A stretch of DNA of 64,000 bases from Pelomonas aquatica (GTDB taxonomy: Bacteria > Pseudomonadota > Gammaproteobacteria > Burkholderiales > Burkholderiaceae_C): the NCBI RefSeq assembly GCF_026712205.1, contig NZ_JAPPUW010000012.1, positions 1 to 64,000 of the forward strand. Reading direction: 5' to 3'. Both the position numbers and the translations under genes were made by a program. Position 1 is the stretch's first letter, and the number at the start of each line of letters is the position of its first letter. Below the pieces are notes generated by a model, which saw only the letters and a list, made by a program, of their open reading frames with translations, searched no databases and was not told the DNA's origin. Below are positions 1 through 10,457 of the stretch, one piece after another.

Positions 1-112
1 CTTCCTTCAGACCCACAGTCACCCGCGGAACCCTTGCCATTGGCTAACCATTCCCCTTGCCGGGCTGATAGAGGACTCTCACCTCCGAGTAGGTGCACCC
101 TGCCGGGCGCAC
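1..112 (-). mobile_element. Group II intron, 5' end (domain I), truncated by window edge
   Basis: Read on the minus strand from base 112, the sequence starts with GTGCGCCCGGCAGGGTGCA. It continues with GGTGAGAGTCCTCT, GAGCCCGGC-type, GTTAGCC and GGCAAGGG blocks and ends with TCTGAAGGAAG at the edge. These are the usual 5' and domain I blocks of bacterial group II introns. The intron begins one base after the T-run of the lpdA terminator, which is the known target preference of class C introns. The remainder, including any reverse transcriptase, lies to the left of the window. A short reading frame starting at base 40 lies inside this RNA and is not treated as a gene. Confidence 0.8.
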
Positions 113-113
113 C

Positions 114-144
114 AAAAAAAGGGGCGACTGGATGGCCGCCCCTT
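114..144 (-). terminator. Rho-independent terminator of the sucAB-lpdA operon
   Basis: A perfect 8-bp stem pairs AAGGGGCG (119-126) with CGCCCCTT (137-144). On the minus strand it is followed by a run of seven T (120-114). It lies 19 bases after the lpdA stop codon. The group II intron begins immediately beyond the T-run. Confidence 0.85.
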
Positions 145-162
145 GCTGTTTGCGCTGCGCGA

Positions 163-1593
<1,431 letters not shown>

Positions 1594-1594
1594 A

Positions 1595-1918
1595 TCAGCT
1601 CTTGATGATGATGAGTTTGAGAGGACGCTGCTCGGCCAGGAAACCCTTCACTGCCTTGCCAATCACTGCATCACGTTGAAGTTCTCGAATCGTTTTGCCG
1701 TCCAGTTCGGAGATCGGATTGCTTGCCCACACAAGCGCTTTCTCCCGAAACACGCACCAAGCTGCTTTGGCAATGCCTTCATCGGCACATGCTTCCAGCA
1801 GTTCTTGCTGCCATGGGCAAAGGTGCCAGTACTGCGACACCTCGGCCACCGCGGCGGCCCACTTGCGATCGGTCACCGGGCCTTCCAGATAACGCTGCGC
1901 TGAAGTGGACAGCCACAT
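1595..1918 (-). CDS. Small protein of unknown function between sucB and lpdA
   Basis: This 107-residue protein starts MWLSTSAQRYLEGP and is not one I can name. It is rich in Trp and Ala, and its C-terminal half (ASNPISELDGKTIRELQ and onwards) is weakly reminiscent of the toxin-binding domain of Xre/MbcA/ParS antitoxins (DUF2384); this resemblance is only a suggestion. No signal peptide or membrane segment is visible. It lies 13 bases after sucB and one base before lpdA, so it is translated from the same message as the 2-oxoglutarate dehydrogenase subunits. A TTG six bases upstream is an alternative start. The position suggests a role tied to the complex or simple co-expression, but nothing in the sequence proves it. 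Confidence 0.75.
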   Translation of the reverse strand: MWLSTSAQRYLEGPVTDRKWAAAVAEVSQYWHLCPWQQELLEACADEGIAKAAWCVFREKALVWASNPISELDGKTIRELQRDAVIGKAVKGFLAEQRPLKLIIIKS

Positions 1919-1931
1919 GGTCAACCCGAAC

Positions 1932-3173
<1,242 letters not shown>

Positions 3174-3261
3174 GGTGGGAGGCTCCGTGTCTTCTATTTG
3201 GGTGTGAGGTGCAGGCGCGAACGCGCGCAGCGCCTGTCAAAGGGCGCTGCGCGTGGCGGTC

Positions 3262-6117
3262 TTATTTGGTGAGGATGAAGCCCTTGAGCTTGGCGAAGGC
3301 CTGATCCAGCAAGGCCTTCTGCTGCTCCTGGTGCAGATGGGCGTAGCCGCAGGCGGGGCTGGCGCTGGCCGGGCGGCCGGCGTAGCCGAGCTTCTGGCCG
3401 TCGGCCATGTTCTCGTGCACATAGTGCTGCACGAAGAACCAGGCGCCCTGGTTCTGCGGCTCGTCCTGGCACCAGACGATGTCGCTGGCGTTGGGGTACT
3501 TCTTGAGCTCGGCCGCGAAGGCCTTGTGCGGGAAGGGGTAGAGCTGCTCGACGCGCACGATGGCCACGTCCTGCGACTTCTTCTCTTCGCGCTTGCGCAC
3601 CAGGTCGTAGTAGACCTTGCCCGAGCAGACGATGACGCGCTTGACCTTGTCGGCCGCGACCTCCGCGTCCTGCTCGCCGATGACGGTCTTGAACTCGCCC
3701 TTCGTGAACTCGGCCAGCGGCGAGGTCGCGTCCTTCGCGCGCAGCAGGCTCTTGGGCGTCATGATGACCAGGGGCTTGCGGAACATGCGCAGCATCTGGC
3801 GGCGCAGCACGTGGAAGATCTGCGCGGCGTTCGTCGGCTGCACGATCTGCATGTTGTTGTCCGCGGCCAGCTGCATGAAGCGCTCCAGGCGCGCCGAGCT
3901 GTGCTCGGGGCCCTGGCCTTCGTAGCCGTGCGGCAGCATCATCGTCAGGCCGTTGGAGCGGCCCCACTTCACTTCGCCGGAGGCGATGAACTGGTCGATG
4001 ACGACCTGGGCGCCGTTGACGAAGTCGCCGAACTGCGCTTCCCAGATGGTCAGCGTGTTGGGCTCGGCGGCGGCATAGCCGTACTCGAAGCCCAGCACCG
4101 CCTCTTCGGACAGGATGGAGTCAATGACGGTGAACGGCGCCTGGCCGTCGGCGACGTTCTGCAGCGGGATGTAGGTGCCGGCGTCCCAGTTGGCGCGGTT
4201 CTGGTCGTGCATGACCGCGTGGCGGTGCGTGAACGTGCCGCGGCCGCTGTCCTCGCCGGACAGGCGCACCGGGTAGCCGCTGGCCACCAGCGACGCGAAG
4301 GCCATGCTCTCGCCCATGCCCCAGTCGACGTTGACCTCGCCGCGGCCCATCGCGGCCCGGTCGCCGTAGAGCTTCTGCACCAGGTTGTGGGCGGCGAAAT
4401 CCTTGGGCAGCGTCGTCAGCCTTTCGGCCAGGCGCTTCCATTCGGCGACCGGGATGGCGGTGTCGCAGCTGTCCGTCCACTTCTTGCCGAGGAAGGGCGA
4501 CCAATCGGTCGCGAACTTGCTCTTGAAGTTGGTCAGCACCGGGTCGACGGTGTGGCGGCCTTCGTCCATCGCGGCGCGGTAGGCCTTGACCATCTCGTCC
4601 GGGCCTTCGGCCTTCAGCACGGTCTGCGCGACCAGCTTGTCGCCATAGACCTTGCGCGTGCCGGGGTGGGCGGCGATCTTCTTGTACATCAGCGGCTGGG
4701 TCAGGGCCGGCGTGTCCTGCTCGTTGTGGCCCAGCTTGCGGAAGCAGACGATGTCCAGCACCACGTCCTTCTTGAACTCGGCGCGGTAGTCCATGCACAG
4801 CTGCGTGGCCCAGACGACGGCCTCGGGGTCGTCGCCGTTCACGTGCAGCACCGGCGCCTCGATCATCTTGACGACGTCGGAGCAATACCAGGTCGAGCGC
4901 AGGTCGCGCGGGTCGCTAGTCGTGAAGCCGATCTGGTTGTTGATGACGATGTGGACCGTGCCGCCGGTGCGGTAGCCGCGGGTCTGGGCCATCGCCAGCG
5001 TCTCCTGCACGACGCCCTGGCCGCCGAAGGCCGCGTCGCCGTGCACCAGCACCGGCAGCACCTGGGCGCCGGCGGTGTCGCCACGGCGGTCCTGGCGCGC
5101 GCGCACGCTGCCCTCGACGACCGGGTTGACGATCTCGAGGTGGGAGGGGTTGAAGGCCAGGCTCAGGTGCACCGGGCCGCCGGACGTGGACACGTCGGAG
5201 CTGAAGCCCTGGTGGTACTTCACGTCGCCGGCCGGCAGGTCCTCGGCGGCCTTGTGCTCGAACTCGGCGAACAGGTCGGCGGGCATCTTGCCCAGCGTGT
5301 TGACCAGCACGTTCAGGCGGCCGCGGTGGGCCATGCCGATGACGATCTCCTGCACGCCGCGCTCGCCGGCGCGCTGGATCAGCTCGTCCATCGCCGCGAT
5401 GAAGCTCTCGCCGCCTTCCAGCGAGAAGCGCTTCTGACCGACGTACTTGGTGTGCAGATAGCGCTCCAGGCCCTCGGCGGCGGTCAGGCGGTCGAGGATG
5501 TGCTTCTTCTCGTCGGCCGTGAAGCTGGGCTTGCCGCGCGCCTTTTCCAGGCGCTCCTGCCACCAGCGCTTTTCGCCGGGGTCGGAGCCGTGCATGAACT
5601 CGGAGCCGATGCTGCCGCAGTAGGTCTCGCGCAGGGCCTGCACGATCTGGCGCAGCGTCATCGTCTCGCCGCCGAAATAGCTGTTCACGGCGCTGAACGA
5701 AATGTCCATGTCGGACTCGGTCAGGTCGTAGAACGCGGGATCGAGCTCGGGAATCTTGGGGCGCTCGGCGCGCTTGAGCGGGTCCAGCTCCGCCCAGCGG
5801 TTGCCGAGGATGCGGTAGGCCGCGATCAGCGACTGCACGTGGACCTGCTTGCGGGCGACGGCGAGGTCGGCGCTGCTGGCCTTGGCGGCGAAGGCATTGG
5901 CCTTGGCGCGCTGGGCGAAGGACTCGATGACCGGCGCGTGGGCCACGTCGCGGGCCTCGGTGCCATCGACGGCGGGAACGTGCTGGAGGGCGTCGAAGTA
6001 ATCGCGCCAGTTGTCCGGAACGGAGCCCGGGTTGTCGAGGTAGGCCTCGTACATCTCCTCCACATACGGCGCGTTTCCGCCGAACAGGTAGGAGTTCGAC
6101 CTGTATTGCTGCATCAT
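3262..6117 (-). CDS. sucA: 2-oxoglutarate dehydrogenase E1 component
   Basis: This thiamine diphosphate enzyme decarboxylates 2-oxoglutarate and succinylates the lipoyl group of SucB in the TCA cycle. The 951-residue protein starts MMQQYRSNSYLFGGNAPYVE, the usual N-terminal E2-binding segment. It contains GMAHRGRLNVLVN in the cofactor-binding region, FNPSHLEIVNPVVEG, and a C-terminal transketolase-like half with LPHGYEGQGPEHSSAR. Length is normal for OdhA/SucA. It is the first gene of the sucA-sucB-unknown-lpdA operon. Two adjacent ATG codons could each serve as the start. Promoter-like elements are visible about 150 bases upstream. Confidence 0.97.
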   Translation of the reverse strand: MMQQYRSNSYLFGGNAPYVEEMYEAYLDNPGSVPDNWRDYFDALQHVPAVDGTEARDVAHAPVIESFAQRAKANAFAAKASSADLAVARKQVHVQSLIAAYRILGNRWAELDPLKRAERPKIPELDPAFYDLTESDMDISFSAVNSYFGGETMTLRQIVQALRETYCGSIGSEFMHGSDPGEKRWWQERLEKARGKPSFTADEKKHILDRLTAAEGLERYLHTKYVGQKRFSLEGGESFIAAMDELIQRAGERGVQEIVIGMAHRGRLNVLVNTLGKMPADLFAEFEHKAAEDLPAGDVKYHQGFSSDVSTSGGPVHLSLAFNPSHLEIVNPVVEGSVRARQDRRGDTAGAQVLPVLVHGDAAFGGQGVVQETLAMAQTRGYRTGGTVHIVINNQIGFTTSDPRDLRSTWYCSDVVKMIEAPVLHVNGDDPEAVVWATQLCMDYRAEFKKDVVLDIVCFRKLGHNEQDTPALTQPLMYKKIAAHPGTRKVYGDKLVAQTVLKAEGPDEMVKAYRAAMDEGRHTVDPVLTNFKSKFATDWSPFLGKKWTDSCDTAIPVAEWKRLAERLTTLPKDFAAHNLVQKLYGDRAAMGRGEVNVDWGMGESMAFASLVASGYPVRLSGEDSGRGTFTHRHAVMHDQNRANWDAGTYIPLQNVADGQAPFTVIDSILSEEAVLGFEYGYAAAEPNTLTIWEAQFGDFVNGAQVVIDQFIASGEVKWGRSNGLTMMLPHGYEGQGPEHSSARLERFMQLAADNNMQIVQPTNAAQIFHVLRRQMLRMFRKPLVIMTPKSLLRAKDATSPLAEFTKGEFKTVIGEQDAEVAADKVKRVIVCSGKVYYDLVRKREEKKSQDVAIVRVEQLYPFPHKAFAAELKKYPNASDIVWCQDEPQNQGAWFFVQHYVHENMADGQKLGYAGRPASASPACGYAHLHQEQQKALLDQAFAKLKGFILTK

Positions 6118-6264
6118 CTTTCGCTCACCTCATGCCCCGGCTTCCAGGGAGTTGGCTGGTTGAAGAACCTTCCGCGACACGGCTCGACCGATTGGCGGAT
6201 TGCGACCCACCTTCTCTGTAGTCAGAAAAAGGGACGGGAAGGACCATAAGTCTCAAGGGATCGA

Positions 6265-6292
6265 ACTCTAGCACCTCGGGTTTGCCCGACAA
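6265..6292 (-). promoter_or_regulatory. Candidate promoter of sucA
   Basis: On the minus strand TTGTCG (6292-6287) and TAGAGT (6270-6265) are separated by 16 bases, resembling sigma-70 elements. A short GGGC/GCCC dyad lies in the spacer. It is upstream of sucA with about 150 bases of leader. This rests on consensus similarity only. In the rest of the 6118-6464 gap I see only the inverted repeat at 6396-6446 and the RBS of the next gene. Confidence 0.3.
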
Positions 6293-6395
6293 CAGGCACG
6301 GGCTGCGACAAAGTTCACCGATCGGGATCGGAAAAAGTTGACTGACCCGTAAACTTGCCGCCGGCGACGGCCCCGCGATTGAATGGCTGCGCCGG

Positions 6396-6446
6396 GGGAC
6401 TGTTCACGCCACGGCAACGGCCCATTGCCGTGGCGTGAACAGTCCC
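6396..6446. repeat. 22-bp perfect inverted repeat (hairpin) with 7-base loop
   Basis: The arms 6396-6417 and 6425-6446 are perfectly complementary over 22 bp; the left arm starts GGGACTGTTCACGCCACG. The loop is CGGCCCA. There is no T-run on either strand, so it does not look like an intrinsic terminator. It ends 18 bases before the ATG at 6465 and about ten bases before that gene's AGGAG site, so in RNA it would sit just ahead of the ribosome-binding site. Confidence 0.9.
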
Positions 6447-6464
6447 GGACATTCAGGAGATCCC

Positions 6465-7307
6465 ATGCAAGTCCAGGTCGTCGACTACCGTGCGGCAGAC
6501 GCCGCCGAGAAGTTCACCCGCTCCCTGCACGAGACCGGCTTCGGCGTGCTGACCCACCACCCGATCCGCCAGGCCCTGGTCGAGAAGATCTACGCCGACT
6601 GGCTGGCCTTCTTCGACGGCAGCGGCAAGCAGGCCTATGCCTTCGCCAAGGAGACCCAGGACGGCTGGTTCTCCACCGAGGTCTCCGAGACGGCCAAGGG
6701 CTTCAAGCAGAAGGACATCAAGGAGTATTTCCACATCTACCCCTGGGGCCGCATCCCGCCCCAGCTGAAGGAAGACGCCCTCGCCTACTACCGCGAGGCC
6801 AATGCACTGGCCGAGGAACTGCTGGGCTGGGTGGAGCGCTACACGCCGCCCGAGATCGCCGCGAAATACCGCGAGCCGCTGTCCCGCATGATCCAGGGCA
6901 GCACGAAGACGCTGCTGCGCGTGCTGCGCTACCCGCCGCTGACGGGCCAGGAGCCGGAGGGCTCGCTGCGCGCCGCGCCGCATGGCGACATCAACCTGCT
7001 GACCATCCTGCCGGCGGCCAACGAGCCCGGCCTGCAGGTGCTCGGCAAGGACGGCGCCTGGCACGACGTGCCCTGCGACTTCGGTACGCTGACCATCAAC
7101 ATCGGCGACATGCTGCAGGAAGCCTCCGAGGGCTATTACCCGTCGACCCAGCACCGCGTCGTCAACCCGAGCGGCGCAGGTGCGCGGAAGAGCCGCGTGT
7201 CGCTGCCGCTGTTCCTGCACCCGCGCGACAACGTCGTGCTGAGCGACCGCTACACGGCCGACAGCTATCTGAGCGAGCGCCTGCGCGAGCTGGGCGTGAA
7301 GACCTGA
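6465..7307 (+). CDS. 2-oxoglutarate/Fe(II)-dependent oxygenase of the isopenicillin N synthase family
   Basis: This is a predicted cytosolic non-haem iron oxygenase; its substrate cannot be read from the sequence. The 280-residue protein shows the N-terminal non-haem dioxygenase region with ETGFGVLTHHPI and the Fe2OG domain. The iron ligands are His173 and Asp175 (PHGDINLLT) and His230 (STQHRVVNP). Arg244/Ser246 (SRVSLP) fit the 2-oxoglutarate-binding RxS motif. The ATG at 6465 is chosen because AGGAG lies six bases before it; a GTG 30 bases earlier falls inside the inverted repeat. The next gene overlaps its stop codon. The strong hairpin just upstream may influence translation. Confidence 0.9.
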   Translation: MQVQVVDYRAADAAEKFTRSLHETGFGVLTHHPIRQALVEKIYADWLAFFDGSGKQAYAFAKETQDGWFSTEVSETAKGFKQKDIKEYFHIYPWGRIPPQLKEDALAYYREANALAEELLGWVERYTPPEIAAKYREPLSRMIQGSTKTLLRVLRYPPLTGQEPEGSLRAAPHGDINLLTILPAANEPGLQVLGKDGAWHDVPCDFGTLTINIGDMLQEASEGYYPSTQHRVVNPSGAGARKSRVSLPLFLHPRDNVVLSDRYTADSYLSERLRELGVKT

Positions 7308-7588
7308 ACCGGATCATCCAGATCCACCCCGAGGCGCCGCACAAGCCGGCCCTCGGCCAGCCCTGCAACGGCTGCGGCGTCTGCTGCCTGGCCGAGCCCT
7401 GCCCGCTGGGCGTGCTGCTGAGCCGGCGCTTCAAGGGTGCCTGCGCCGCGTTGCGCTGGGACGGCGCGCGCTATGTGTGCGGCGCGCTGACGGCGCAACC
7501 GGGCGGCCTGCGCGGCTGGCTGGTCAGGCGCTGGATCGCGGCCGGTGCCGGCTGCGACTGCTCGCTGGAGGCTGCGGGCAAGCCCTAG
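7304..7588 (+). CDS. Small cysteine-rich protein, no canonical start codon
   Basis: The frame encodes about 94 residues with a Cys cluster, PCNGCGVCCLAEPCPLGVL, followed by CAALRWDGARYVCGAL and a terminal CDCS. This suggests a metal-binding or Fe-S-like fold of the kind seen in small Burkholderiales proteins of unknown function. No ATG, GTG or TTG exists in frame between the upstream gene and the conserved region. The only near-cognate codons are CTG at 7304, overlapping the TGA of the oxygenase gene, and ATC at 7313 or 7316. The start is therefore uncertain; CTG 7304 is used here. Overlap with the upstream stop suggests translational coupling. Confidence 0.65.
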   Translation: MNRIIQIHPEAPHKPALGQPCNGCGVCCLAEPCPLGVLLSRRFKGACAALRWDGARYVCGALTAQPGGLRGWLVRRWIAAGAGCDCSLEAAGKP

Positions 7589-7646
7589 CGGACACCACCT
7601 GAGCCGCCGCTAGCATTTTTGGCTTCTGTCGCCCCGAGGAAGCCGC

Positions 7647-9215
7647 ATGAAAACCTGGTTCCGCCTCCTGCCCCTGCTCGCCACCCTGGCCCTGGGCGCC
7701 GCCTGCGCCGCCCCGCTGCGCTGGGCCGCGCAGAACGACATCCTGACGCTGGACCCGCACTCGCAGGACCACAACACCTCCAACACCATCTCGGCCCACA
7801 TCTACGAGGGCCTGACGCGCCGCAGCGAGGTCTACCAGCCCGAGCCCGCACTGGCGACCCAATGGACCTATCTGTCGCCCACGCAGGTCCGCTTCGAGCT
7901 GCGGCGCGGCGTGAAGTTCCACGACGGCTCGCCGTTCACGGCCGACGACGTCGTCTACAGCTTCGAGCGCATCCGCCAGCCGCTGGGCACCAAGCAGACC
8001 TATGTGTCGGGCATCAAGGAGGTGAGGAAGATCGACGACCACACCGTCGACCTGTTGCTGGAAGCGCCGACGCCGATGCTGCTGCAGAACATCGTCAACT
8101 TCAACATCATGAGCAAGTCGTGGTGCCTGAAGAACAACGCCGGCAGCATCGCCGACTACAAGGCCAAGGACGAGAACTTCGCCAGCCGCAACGCCGTGGG
8201 CACCGGCCCCTACCGCTTCGTGTCCTGGCAGCCCGACCAGGCCCTGAAGCTGGTGCAGAACAAGGACTGGTGGGGCGCGAACAAGGGCAATGTGACGGAA
8301 CTGACCTATCTGCCCATCAAGTCCTCGCCCACGCGCGTGGCCGCGCTGCTGTCGGGCGACGTCGACATCGTCACCGACCTGCCGCCGGCCGACTTCTTCA
8401 AGATCAAGGAAGACGGCAAGTTCAAGCTGCTGGAGGGCGCCGAGGTGCGCACCATCTTCTTCGTCATGGACGAGGGCAGCGACGAACTGCGCGACTCCAG
8501 CGTGAAGGGCAGGAACCCGTTCAAGGACAGGCGGGTGCGCGAGGCCATGAACCTGGCGCTGGACCGCGAGGCCATCAAGCGCAGCATCATGCGCGGCCTG
8601 TCGGTGCCGGCCGCGCTGATGGTGCCGCCCGGCGTCAACGGCTGGGACGCCGCGCTGGACACGCCGCTGAAGCCCGACGTCGACAAGGCCCGCAAGCTGC
8701 TGGCCGAGGCCGGCTACCCGCAGGGCTTCGAGGTGCCGCTGCACTGTCCGAACAACCGCTACGTCAACGACGAGCAAATCTGCCAGGCCGCGGTGTCGAT
8801 GTGGGCCAAGATCGGCGTCAAGGCCCGGCTGATCGCGACGCCCTTCGTCACGCACAGCCAGACCTTCCAGCGCGGCGAGTCGCCACTCTACATGCTGGGC
8901 TGGGGCGTCTCCACCTACGACGCCCAGTACGCGATGCAGGCCTGGGGCCACACGCGCACGGGCGGACCGGACGGCAACTTCAACTTCGGCAAGGTCAGCG
9001 ATGCGAAGCTGGACGCGCTGATCCAGCAGATCAAGTTCGAGCCCGACGTGGCCAGGCGCAATGCGCAGATCCGCGAGGGGCTGCTGCGCATCCGCGACGA
9101 ATCCCTGTTCATCCCCATCCACCACCAGGTCCGGCCCTGGGCGATGAAGCCGGGCGTGAACACGCTGCACCGCTCCAACGACACCTTCGAGGCTCGATTC
9201 ACGACGGTGAAGTAG
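7647..9215 (+). CDS. ABC transporter substrate-binding protein, peptide/nickel (SBP_bac_5) family
   Basis: This is a periplasmic binding protein of the oligopeptide/dipeptide class. The 522-residue precursor has a signal peptide MKTWFRLLPLLATLALGAACA. Typical family motifs follow: NDILTLDPHSQDHNTSN, the WTYLSPTQVRFELRRGVKFHDGSPFTADDV block, and the C-terminal FIPIHHQVRPWAMKP. The ATG is preceded by GAGGAAG. No permease or ATPase gene is adjacent, so it is an orphan binding protein whose partners must be elsewhere. The ligand cannot be predicted with confidence. Confidence 0.92.
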   Translation: MKTWFRLLPLLATLALGAACAAPLRWAAQNDILTLDPHSQDHNTSNTISAHIYEGLTRRSEVYQPEPALATQWTYLSPTQVRFELRRGVKFHDGSPFTADDVVYSFERIRQPLGTKQTYVSGIKEVRKIDDHTVDLLLEAPTPMLLQNIVNFNIMSKSWCLKNNAGSIADYKAKDENFASRNAVGTGPYRFVSWQPDQALKLVQNKDWWGANKGNVTELTYLPIKSSPTRVAALLSGDVDIVTDLPPADFFKIKEDGKFKLLEGAEVRTIFFVMDEGSDELRDSSVKGRNPFKDRRVREAMNLALDREAIKRSIMRGLSVPAALMVPPGVNGWDAALDTPLKPDVDKARKLLAEAGYPQGFEVPLHCPNNRYVNDEQICQAAVSMWAKIGVKARLIATPFVTHSQTFQRGESPLYMLGWGVSTYDAQYAMQAWGHTRTGGPDGNFNFGKVSDAKLDALIQQIKFEPDVARRNAQIREGLLRIRDESLFIPIHHQVRPWAMKPGVNTLHRSNDTFEARFTTVK

Positions 9216-9246
9216 CCAGAGGCAGGAACGATGGAATGATGCGCGG

Positions 9247-9894
9247 GTGAAACCTCCCGTCATCAACTTCTCCACGCTGCAGTCCGCCGTCGAAATCGCC
9301 GCCACCCTCGCCTTCGCGCTGTCCGGCCTGCTGGCCGGGGCGCGCAAGCAGCTCGACGTCGTGGGCCTGTGCGTCGTCGCCGGCCTGTCGGCCTTTGGCG
9401 GCGGCACGCTGCGCGACGTGCTGCTGGACCGCCGGCCGTTCTTCTGGGTCGAGCATGCGGACTGGCTGTGGGCGCTGATGGCACTGTCGTTCAGCGCGAT
9501 GCTGTTCATGCGCCGGCGCCACCTCGCGCTGACCGAGCGCGCCATCCAGTGGCCCGACGCACTGGGCCTGGGCCTGTTCACGGCCAACGGCACGCTGGTG
9601 GCGCTGGATGCCGGCATGCCGGCCATCGTCGCGGTGCTGATGGGCGTCATCACGGCCACCTTCGGCGGCGTGCTGCGCGACATCGTCTGCAACGAGATCC
9701 CGGCCGCCTTCCACGACCACCGGCCCTATGCGCTGTGCAGCTTCGTCGGCGGCTGGGTCGTGGTGGCCGCCGTGGCGCTCGGCGCGCCGCAGTGGGCCAC
9801 CATCAGCACGGCCGCCGCGACGGCCGTGCTGCTGCGCGGCCTGGCGCTGTGGAGGGGCTACACGCTGCCGGCCTGGCGCATCGCGAAGCGCTGA
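9247..9894 (+). CDS. Trimeric intracellular cation (TRIC) channel family protein (YadS/YicG-like)
   Basis: The 215-residue inner-membrane protein has about seven hydrophobic segments. It carries the two internally related glycine motifs of the family: AGLSAFGGGTLRDVLLDRRPF near residue 50 and ITATFGGVLRDIVCNEIPA near residue 140. Prokaryotic TRIC proteins form trimeric cation channels; the physiological role in bacteria is not settled. The chosen start is GTG, 31 bases after the preceding gene. It is followed tail-to-tail, 12 bases away, by the MerR regulator on the other strand. Confidence 0.9.
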   Translation: MKPPVINFSTLQSAVEIAATLAFALSGLLAGARKQLDVVGLCVVAGLSAFGGGTLRDVLLDRRPFFWVEHADWLWALMALSFSAMLFMRRRHLALTERAIQWPDALGLGLFTANGTLVALDAGMPAIVAVLMGVITATFGGVLRDIVCNEIPAAFHDHRPYALCSFVGGWVVVAAVALGAPQWATISTAAATAVLLRGLALWRGYTLPAWRIAKR

Positions 9895-9906
9895 CGCGGT
9901 CGCCGC

Positions 9907-10362
9907 TCAGTGCGAATGCACCGAGCGCAGATGGGCGCCCGGCGCGGCCGCCGGCGCGCTGCCCTCCTGGGCCGCGGCCGACAGCCCGCTCAGGATGCCG
10001 CATTGCTCGGCGCTCTGGGCCGCCGCGCAGCGCTGGCGCAGGTCCTTGAGCTGCTTCTCCAGCACGCGCAGCTCCCTGATGCGGCGCGACACATGGCCGA
10101 TGTGCTCGTCCAGCAGCGCATTGACATCGCCGCAATCGGCACCGGGCGCGTCCTTCGCGCGCAGCAGCACGCGCACCTCGTCCAGCGACATGTCCAGCCC
10201 GCGGCAGTAGCGGATGAACTGCAGCCTCTCCAGGTGCGCGGCCTCGTAGACACGGAAGCCCCCCTGCGTGCGCCCCGGCGCGGGCAGCAGGCCCTCGCGC
10301 TCGTAGTAGCGGATGGTGTCGACGGCGGTCGACGAGGCGGCGGCGAGGTCTCCGATCTTCAA
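9907..10362 (-). CDS. cadR: MerR-family Cd(II)/Pb(II)-responsive regulator
   Basis: This is a DNA-distorting metal-responsive activator. From the TTG at 10362 it has 151 residues starting with [25 protein letters not shown], the MerR winged helix, followed by a dimerisation coiled coil. Three metal-binding Cys match the CadR/PbrR pattern: one in GADCGD, then RC and QC separated by eight residues. The C-terminus ends in a short His segment (HLRSVHSH). A longer frame to 10440 would run through the operator, so TTG with GGGAG six bases upstream is preferred. It is divergent from the metal ATPase and should control the operator between them. Whether Cd, Pb or Zn is the main inducer cannot be told. 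Confidence 0.9.
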   Translation of the reverse strand: MKIGDLAAASSTAVDTIRYYEREGLLPAPGRTQGGFRVYEAAHLERLQFIRYCRGLDMSLDEVRVLLRAKDAPGADCGDVNALLDEHIGHVSRRIRELRVLEKQLKDLRQRCAAAQSAEQCGILSGLSAAAQEGSAPAAAPGAHLRSVHSH

Positions 10363-10401
10363 GGCGGCTCCCGGCAGATGTCGAGGCAACAGTCTAGTCA
10401 C

Positions 10402-10432
10402 TTGACTCTGGAGTTGCTCCAGGGATTCCAAT
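10402..10432 (+). promoter_or_regulatory. MerR-type promoter/operator of the metal ATPase
   Basis: TTGACT (10402-10407) and TCCAAT (10427-10432) are separated by a 19-bp spacer, the overlong spacing typical of MerR-activated promoters. The spacer contains the dyad CTCTGGAG-TTG-CTCCAGGG, seven of eight bases symmetric. It points at the ATPase gene at 10458 and lies between it and the regulator gene. Confidence 0.8.
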
Positions 10433-10457
10433 ACCCGCAACCGAGCAACGAGACCCC

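Noticed and set aside
1-40. Start of a minus-strand protein (MARVPRVTVGLKE...)
   Set aside because: The bases match conserved blocks of group II intron domain I, so this is structured intron RNA, not a coding start.
3253-6249. Long plus-strand open frame opposite sucA (about 998 codons)
   Set aside because: This is a typical antisense frame of GC-rich DNA, with low-complexity composition and no motifs. The sucA frame is certain.
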